Origin: Antedon mediterranea
Taxonomy: Eukaryota > Echinodermata > Crinoidea > Comatulida > Antedonidae
Assembly (NCBI RefSeq): GCF_964355755.1
Contig: NC_092677.1
Location: 10,438,601 to 10,502,600 of the forward strand
DNA: 64,000 nucleotides
Direction: 5' to 3'
How positions within the stretch are numbered: the stretch's first letter is position 1; each line of letters opens with the position of its first letter. Shown here in pieces: positions 27,001-36,000 of the stretch. Made by a program: the position numbers and the translations under genes. Under the pieces are notes generated by a model. It did not search any database. It was given only the letters and a program-made list of their open reading frames with translations, and was not told where the DNA came from.

Positions 27001-30000
27001 TGTTTATAGCTGGTGCTTCAGTGGTATCTAATTTATGCGATTTGTCAGTCAGTGGTGTTACTCCATTGGTTGAATAGTCCAGTCCAGAATCATCATTGGC
27101 TGTTTGATTTTGAGTTTCGTTAGTCAATGTTCGACTTGCACTGTTTGCGGTTACATTATAGGTATTGTCATTTCGGCTTACACCAGTGAATCCAGACACT
27201 AAAAGAGTTAAAGTACATACTTTGGTAGTAAAGATAAATTCTTAATCTTAATTTTTTAATTCTTAATACACATTTAAAGACACTTCTATATAATACTTCT
27301 TAGCATTTAATCTTAGCAGCTTTTTGATGGCTTTAGGCTCAAAGTGATTATTACTGTTTAAATGGTTGTTTTAAATGTTTTATGTATGTTTTTTTAACCT
27401 ATTGTTCTAAAACAGGTGCTACATCTATACCCGATATGTTTTTATTCTGTATAAATATGTTTTTAAATAAAATAAATAAAAGGATGTTGAAATACCGGCA
27501 AGAACAAAATAATTTAATTTGCAAAGATAAATCCTAAAATGTCACTTACTAGTATAATTAGGATCGTCAATCCATGTTGATGGCTCATTAATAGATGCAG
27601 CCTCTTGAAGAGATGTTTCATTCAAACCATCATGATTCTCATAAAGTGCTCGTGGAAGGCCAGAGGATGGTGATACAACGATGCCACCACCAAACTCAGG
27701 CTGAAAAACAAATGACACTAGCAACGTTCTTACAAATATCTTTCCATGACAAAGATGACACACAATATCTGCTATAAGCACAAGTTAAACTTATTCTATA
27801 ATTTTTTTTATTAAACATTTCTATTTTAAATCAACTGACAGCGATATTAATCTCCTATATTGAGTTCACTTGGAGAAAATCCATTTACAAAGTTTCTTGA
27901 AGGTGGAGTTGTTATTGGTCAGAAGAAAAAATGCAGACAAGATTTGAACTCAGTACCCTGGGATTAGGAGCCGAGCAGATCCCTAAACTAACCAAAGAGA
28001 CTAATAAATGTTGTTCCATACCCGATTAGTATTTCCATTTCCCGACAGAGAGCCAAGAGCTTCTGTCCGTCCTTCCATAAATCTTCCAATGGATATACGA
28101 CAGAAATCCTCAGTGCCAGTGATGTCATTATACCGGTCCAAGATGTTCTCTACACCACCAGTTGACCAGTCAAACTGATTCGTATTGGGTTCTGTTGGTG
28201 ATATATGTTCATCCTGTAATCAAAGATATATGAGTGATAAACAAAGAATTTTTATGTTAAGCTCTGTCTACACTATCAAACTAGTGTAAAGTGCCCAAAT
28301 ATCATAGCGATATGCCCAAATATGGTAGTGATATGACATCATCATGTCAATATGTGGGTGCATAACATTTTGTTGTCACAGTTTGATAGTGTACACAGAG
28401 CATTAAACTTAAGTATCTTACAAAATCAAGTTAATTTAATATTTGTTATCTTTGGTGAAAAATAAGTGTAAAAAATTCACTTATATGAATATTTCTCACC
28501 TGTCTGAATATATTTTCCTTTTCAAAAGATTTTTCTGCTTCATCAATCATTTCTTCAGCACAACCTGGATTGAAAGAGAAATATATTTGTAACTTGTAAG
28601 TACAGTTTATGAATAATGTCCAATGGATCGGCTCCTTTAGGGTACTCCTATTCAGGATAATAATTGAAAAGTTTCCTATGAAACGAATGAGGGGTAATAT
28701 ATGTTTAACACTTTGGCTAACCCACTACTCAGGGGACAAGGGGACACCCCTATTAAGGAGACATTTTTTGCGTCTCAAAGGTTTGACCGTAAAAGGGGTT
28801 CTACTGTGTTATTTTCCTACACAAGAGCAAGATATCATACTGATCGTGTGTGAGAGGATATGAGCTTCAGACCAATTTTTAATTTGCTTAAATTTATGAA
28901 CAAGTTTAAATTACCTCCACCAACAAATTCATGATCACCAACTCCAACGTCTTCCCCACTGATAAAATCTTCAAAAGAAATCGAGGCCATGCCATCTGTG
29001 TACAAGAAGTATATACTTAATATTCATTGCCATATTTATTTAAGTTTTTATTATATTATTTGATAATACATTTAATTATGTATTCTGTATATTAACAGGA
29101 CTGTATAAATATATAGTAATACCACTTACTTGCTTGTTTGATGATGGGTAGAGAATTTCTAAAGGCTAAATCATTAACAACTTGTCCATCATCGTCAAGG
29201 TAAACAGAGGCTCTGTGATCATCACCATTTTGACTACCTGTTTGAAGGCAGAAAGACATTTAGATATTAAGCTCTGTCTACAATATCGAACTAGTTTGAC
29301 AAAAAAAGTGTGATGTGCCCAAATATGGTAGTGATATGCTTAAATATGGTATTGATATGACATCATCATGTCCATATATGGGCACATCAAATTGTTTGTC
29401 ACATAAACTTTGATAGACAAAACTGTAAAATGTATATTTTGGAGCACTGCCAATAGTATACCTTTTCACTGTCAAAAACCGTATTCAAAGACTACATACC
29501 AAACATACAAGGAAAAAGGAAAGGATTTGGACCCATCACCTTGGGATTGGGTATGTGAACATCACATCCACCACCAAGCCACATCAAAACATGACACCAT
29601 ACCTTGGCAAGAGTTCCCAGTCAACCTTCTGCTGGCATTGCTGCTTCTGGTACTGCTGTGATCACTCCCTGAGCTTCTGGCAGACACCTCCATATGGGAG
29701 AATTCATCATCTCCAAAAGAAAATTTCTGAGAGAATGTGATGTCATTACCAAAATCTCCTAAAGAAGAACGGCCAATGAATGCTTGCCCAGGACTTGTGC
29801 TCTAAAAATGTTGAGATAAAAAGGTAAACTTTAAGTGTTTTTTTAATACTTTTAACACTAAATTGCAAATTAAACTATACTGGTCATACACACCTCTTGA
29901 TCAAATGGATTATTCCTTTTCGGCTGAAATTGTGCTTCTAACCTTTCTTTACAATCTCCATCAAATATAGATTCGTCTTCAAAACGGATACTACTGGCTT

Positions 30001-33000
30001 GAAGAGGGTTAGCAGAGGCATATAGAGTGCTGGTATCATTGTGATGTTTGTTTGGATTGAAAAACATGGATGGCATTTCGGTATCATTTCCTCGGCTTGT
30101 GTCACTAGAAACAGATGGTCTGCCCCTGGAGTAGTCGGAGTCACTGTCTAGCCTTGACAATGTGTTCACCTCATCTTTACTTGCAAATCGAACTTGACGA
30201 TACGGAGTAGATATCATACCTTTACCAACAGGTTGACCTCTAGCTTGATCCTGATAAACAGACTGACCCTGGATAAAATATAACAGTTGAATTATGAACA
30301 CTACTGTCGCCCTACTGTTGTTTTCATTGCCACACTAACACACAACTACTACCATTAGTTCAGCCAATGTAGCAGAAATAATGGGTATGCCTAGACAAAA
30401 GAAATTAATTTAATGTTGATAAAACCAAAAATGGCCGCTAGCTACACTATTTTTCTACATATCAGGTATTGTCTATGCAATCGAGGATTTAAGTCAAACA
30501 AATTGAATTGTACCAACTAAAAGATATAACATATAGTATTCTCAAATAGTTTTATCTTCATTACCATGCCAGAAACATCTTGATCTAAATCACCACCATT
30601 ACTAACATTAGGAAGCTATGGATTTTTGACGACCTAGGACATATTTACATCATTTACTTTTGGATTCATTAGGATGTACTTCTTCACTCTATTCTAGGAC
30701 CAGGTGACAACCAACAACATAATACGCATAGGTCGTAGGTCATAACAAATTGAAAGCTCCCTAATACCAACAGTCGTTATGATCTACAAGCATTTACTTC
30801 AATCTCTCTTTTACGCTGATCACTTCCATTAAATTGGTCATGTGATCCAGCATTGATCCCATGAAAAAAATCCATTGTGGTGAGTTGAGAGGTTGCTGGT
30901 GGAACGTTACCATCCTCTCCATCACTCATTCCATCACCTCCACCACCCCCATCACCAAGAACAGGCGCTATCACTTCTCCCTCCGCTGATTCTCTTGGGC
31001 CTGTGCCAAAATAAGAAGGAAATCCTGATCACGTATAGTTTCAAATTTACTATGTTTAATTCAATTAACATTTTTAGACTCCATGTTCCTCGAATACATT
31101 TATTCCATCACATATGAATAAAAATATAATGTAGCATTATAAAGAAAATGATAAAATAAGGGGCTCAGGAAACCAAGATGTTTTGTTTGCATGAAACCCC
31201 AGAAAAAAATTTAAAAAATCTATAATAGCTTTTTTTACTGTATAGTCAAGGGGCAACAAAAAATATGGAGCATAGTTGCGGGCTAATTGATAAGTATGAT
31301 TGGTCAGTTTAATACCAGGGCAATACACACGCGCGCAGTAAGAACTCGGAACATCTCAGAACAGAAACAGGCCTTTCATCAGTGTGTGTGACAGAATAGT
31401 ATTAATAGGTGTGAAAAGGGTATTTTTGTTTAAAGTTTTATAAATTACTATGTTTAAAAATATTGAACTGTACATGTTTCCGCAATAAAATAATGAGTAA
31501 AAGGAATTTTTGCACCTTTTAAGAGCCATTGTCTGTAAAAATCAAAGATTTGGTGGCAGATGTAAAAAAATGGATTTCTCTCAAATTTTTACCATGAATA
31601 GACATTTCAATAAAAAGCATATCTACAACATTCATTTTAATTTTTAGCCTCCGTTGCCATGACAACGGTCAATTATCCAAATTTTGATGTTTTTGCCATT
31701 TTTCACAGATTTTCTATAGTGAAAAAGTACAAAATTGTATACTTATTTTAACCAAAAATACTTACAGTATACAGTTTTTGTTTATAGCAGTGTAAACAAC
31801 ATGTATTGAGTTCCATTTAATGTAGAAAAAAAATAAATTACAAAATGGAGTTTGGTTGATACCATTATTTTAAAAAGGGGTGTTTTTAAAAAATATTTTT
31901 TTTTATAAAAGTATTCCTCATAAACGTACCTATAACTTCCAAAGTGGTGTTTTTAAATCAATGAGGTTTTTTTAATTTGATAGTCAATAGGTTTGTCAAC
32001 AATAATCACGAAAAAAACACTGGGGTAAATTTCGTACATAGGTTCTGTGTTGCCAGGAAAATACGAAAAATACAAAAAATGTAACAAAATATCAACAAAC
32101 AAAACACTTGAAACACAATTTAAATATGGCTAATCCAATAATAAAATGTATATGTGGCTTGCCATAATGCTACTAGAGTCATACAAATAGTTTAGATAAA
32201 ATAGGAGAATGTGTTGCCAGGTTTATTTCAATTAATTGCCAGAAAAACAGTATTTTGCATTGAAATATTTAGTTGATGGAAAATAATGTTAAACTTGGAA
32301 ATAATTGCGTCAATGGTTTTTATAAATTTTAAAATCTATTTTGTATAAAGAGATACAGAAAGACCTCTTAAAATATCTGACCTTGTAAATAGGTCATTTG
32401 AGGTCAAAAGGGGTCAGAATGCAAAACAGGACAGGTCCCCACTTTACTACAACTATTAATGTTTGATCAAAATTTACAAGATAGTTCATAACAATTCTCA
32501 ACAATTTTCATATTTTACCTATAGTGTTACCTTAGCAACCATTTCTATGTGTAACTAAGGAAAGTAATTTTAAAAAAAAACGTAAAAAATGGCGTTTTTA
32601 TAAATACAAAGAATTGATTGCATTTGTAATTTTTCTCAATTTTACTTCTACTGCATTCCATTAATGACAAACTTGACCTTGTAAATTCATTCATTTTGAG
32701 GTCAAAATTTTACCATAGTAACTGTTTCTATGCGAAAATTTCAAAAAAAATAAGGAGTTTTTCATAAATACAAAACATTTTTTCTACATAGTTTTACATT
32801 TCTACTTTTTGCCAAATTTACTTTAAATACTGAATCCTAATAATCTCAGAAAGAAAGTCTTGACGAATCTGAATAAAGGTAAAAAAATGACCTTTAGTGT
32901 TATCTTAAACCTGTTTACGTAACTAATGATATTTAAAAAAAAAAATTAAATATGGAGTTTTCATGAAAAAAAAAATGTTTACATATTGAGGTCAAATGAC

Positions 33001-36000
33001 ATCAACATTTTACCTATAGTGTATTGTATACAACTGTTTCTATACGTAACTAAGTACAATATTTTTAATATGGGGTTTCATGACTACAAACAATTGATAA
33101 CATAGCTTTACTACCTTTTCCCAAATTTACTTATCTACAGTGAATCCCAGAAAATGTCTGACCTTGTGAAAGGGTCATTTGTTGGGTCAAGTTATGTCAA
33201 AATGTATTATTTATGTTATGTTAGAACCTGTTTCTATGCGTAACTAAGGATAATTGTTTTTTTAAATACAGTTGAACCTCCCGTAAGTGGCCACCCTTGG
33301 GACCTGGAAAAGTGGCCGCTTATAATTGTAGGCCTATTATTATTTATAATCAGGTGGTTTAGTATTTTTTAGCATTTTCAGACAAATTTTAAAAACTTTT
33401 ATCATATGAAAAATGGTCGGTCAAAATCTGTGTAGTTTTCTCATCTCTTCACAGTAATGTTTTTAAAACCTCTTCAAAATAAAGCTAATATATAAAGAAA
33501 TACAATAAACATGCACCTCTAATTCATAGGTCCATGCAATAAGTATCACATTTTTCGATTGGCCGCTTACAAAAAATCTCATTTTGTATAAAAAGGTGCC
33601 CGCAGCTGCTTACGGTAAGCACTAAATGCACTAATTAGATAGGAAAAACAAACAGGCTTTTCAAAGTGCGTCCGTTAAGGGAGGTGGCCGCTGTAAATAA
33701 AATATGGGGTTTTCATGAATAAAAATAATCACAGAAGAAAGTGCTTACGAATATGACCTTGTGAAACGGTAATTTGAAAATGCAAATAAGGCATGCCTGC
33801 TACTAATCTACAAATTTAAATATGCAAAATCTAAAGAATATCTCAATTTTAGTTACCATAGTAACTGTTGCTATGCATAACTAAGGGAAATTAAATAATT
33901 ATCAGATAATTATTAATTAATAATTAATACTGAATCCAACCATCACAGTAAAAAAAAATAGAATTTAAAACCAATATTTAATAATAAAGTGTGATATTTT
34001 ACATGCTGACCTTAAATGAAATGAAATTTCAAATCAGGGCTTCAATATTTGTTATGTAGCATTAACATACCTGAGTATATCATTGACTTTTGATTGGTTC
34101 TATTTTGGGGAGGGGAAAGTGGTGGATCCAGGACTTTTAAATAGTTAGGGGGTTGAAGGCGAGGGTCTAAAAACTTAACTTTATGTCCTATCTTTTGCAT
34201 TGCAATTTTTAACTTGGGGTGGGTGGCGGCTTGGAGAAAGGGGGAGGGGGTGGAATGGAGGAGTTTGAATCCGTCTATTCATTGGAGCGATACTAGCGGC
34301 AGTGTGGGTGGTGCTTGAAATGCATGCATTTGACACTCTATAGTGGATGATCGACCAAAGTGTTGCAGTTTATCTTTTTGTGGTTATAGTCGTGGTGGGG
34401 GGGGGGGGGGGTGGTAGTCGAAAGTGGTGGTAGATGGGCATGTGGGATCTGCTTAGGTTAGCAAATAAAAGAAGTAAACAAATGAAAGAGGAGCTTCAAA
34501 ATAAGAGAGGAGTAATCTGTTGCAAAGATTAAAATTCACAACGATCTGATAATTTATTCAAATTTCCAGAGGATATAACCTATAAAATGACATTAAAACT
34601 GGGAATTACAGAATCTATAATTAAAAATTAATTTTTTTTCTCTCAACACAACTAGAACTATATAAAACATTAAGAATTTTTCTGACCAATGAGTTTCAAA
34701 TCAAATAATCAAAGAAAATAAAATGTTTTTACTAATATACCATGTTTTTTTTTTTATAAAAATGCCTATGTTTCTCGCAACACTGCTTGTAGATTTTAAA
34801 TTTACCCCAGTATTTTATTTTAGAAATCAATTATTAAACATTAGAACTACCTATTTGTAATAAATCAGCTAAAAAAATACACCACTTTGGGCGTTATGGT
34901 GAAGTAAAGTTTAGTTGCATTGAACAATTTAAAAAAAGTGAAAAACACCCCTTTTTAAATAAATGGTATCTCCCAAAGTATGAAATAAAAAATAATAAAA
35001 AAATTTGAAACAGGTACACAATGCATTGTTATTATGCATACACTAATTATTTTTTATAATTAAATGAACAAAACAAAAATATCGTTCATCAAAGTAGTAC
35101 CAATATCCATTTTAAAAAACCTTAAAAAAGGACAAAATTTGACAAAAACACAAATTTGGCCGTTGCCATGGAAATATAAGTGTGAAAAAAAAAATACTTC
35201 ATATTTGATTTCTCTCAACACATATATAGCCATGTGCAAAATTTGAAAGAAATCCATTTTTTTGAGTCTGCCACTCTTTTTGATATTTCTTTGATTCTTA
35301 CAGACAATGGCTCTTAATAAGGTTTCATTTACCTCTGATTCCATTGAATGCATACTGTGTATTATTTTCATCTGAGCTACCTCCTTCAAGGCCTGGCCGT
35401 CCTTCATTGCTACTGTCCTCACTTTCACCCACACATTCTCTTTCTGCAGGTTCTATGTAGTTATTACGCTCTTCTAATTCCTGTCAAAGAAAACAGAATG
35501 ATTTTATATTTATTTTCAATACACAACCAGAACAGAAAGTACATATTTATTTATCATTTTTCTATGACACTGTTAGTGGTGCAACCAAAATAAAACAAAT
35601 GAGGAAAACAATGAAGGGTGGGAAATGAACCTACAGTATGCTTAAACGTTTTTGTTGAATATGCCATTTTAATGTCACATAATATTTATTTCCTTTTATC
35701 AAAAATTGGATCTAGAAAAAAATTTTTATCTGAAAAAACACAAATTGACTAAAAGTCAATGGGTTTTTGGTTGAATTTTTATTTTGTCTTTTTATAAGTT
35801 TTTTGTTAGTTTTTCTTTTATCTGTTTTTGTATGTCTCGGAACAAACCTAATTTCTATGTATATTTTATATGCAAATGACAATAAATGGAAGTAATTTTT
35901 CACTGATGAATAAATAAATACATCTTTAGAGCTCTGTCTACACTATAAAACTAGCTTGACAAAAAAAGTGTGATGCGACTAATTGATAAGGTAATATTAC

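Larger units (their letters stand above)
31519..35317. mobile_element. 3.8-kb long-TIR element flanked by TTAA in CEP192 intron 6
   Basis: The left end is TTAA then gagccattgtctgtaaaaat. The right end is its imperfect inverse, acagacaatggctc then TTAA. Degenerate inverted repeats extend several hundred bp inward (about 31523-32050 against 34760-35313, with matched blocks such as ccgttgccatg, ggggtaaattt and accattattttaaaaagg). The interior holds diverged repeats of the block accttgtaaa..ggtcatttgaggtcaaa followed by tttctatgcgtaactaagg (around 32380, 32520, 32670, 32720, 33040, 33160, 33225, 33860). No transposase frame is visible, so it is nonautonomous. Long TIRs with TTAA targets fit piggyBac- or Kolobok-type movement (inference). 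Confidence 0.75.
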
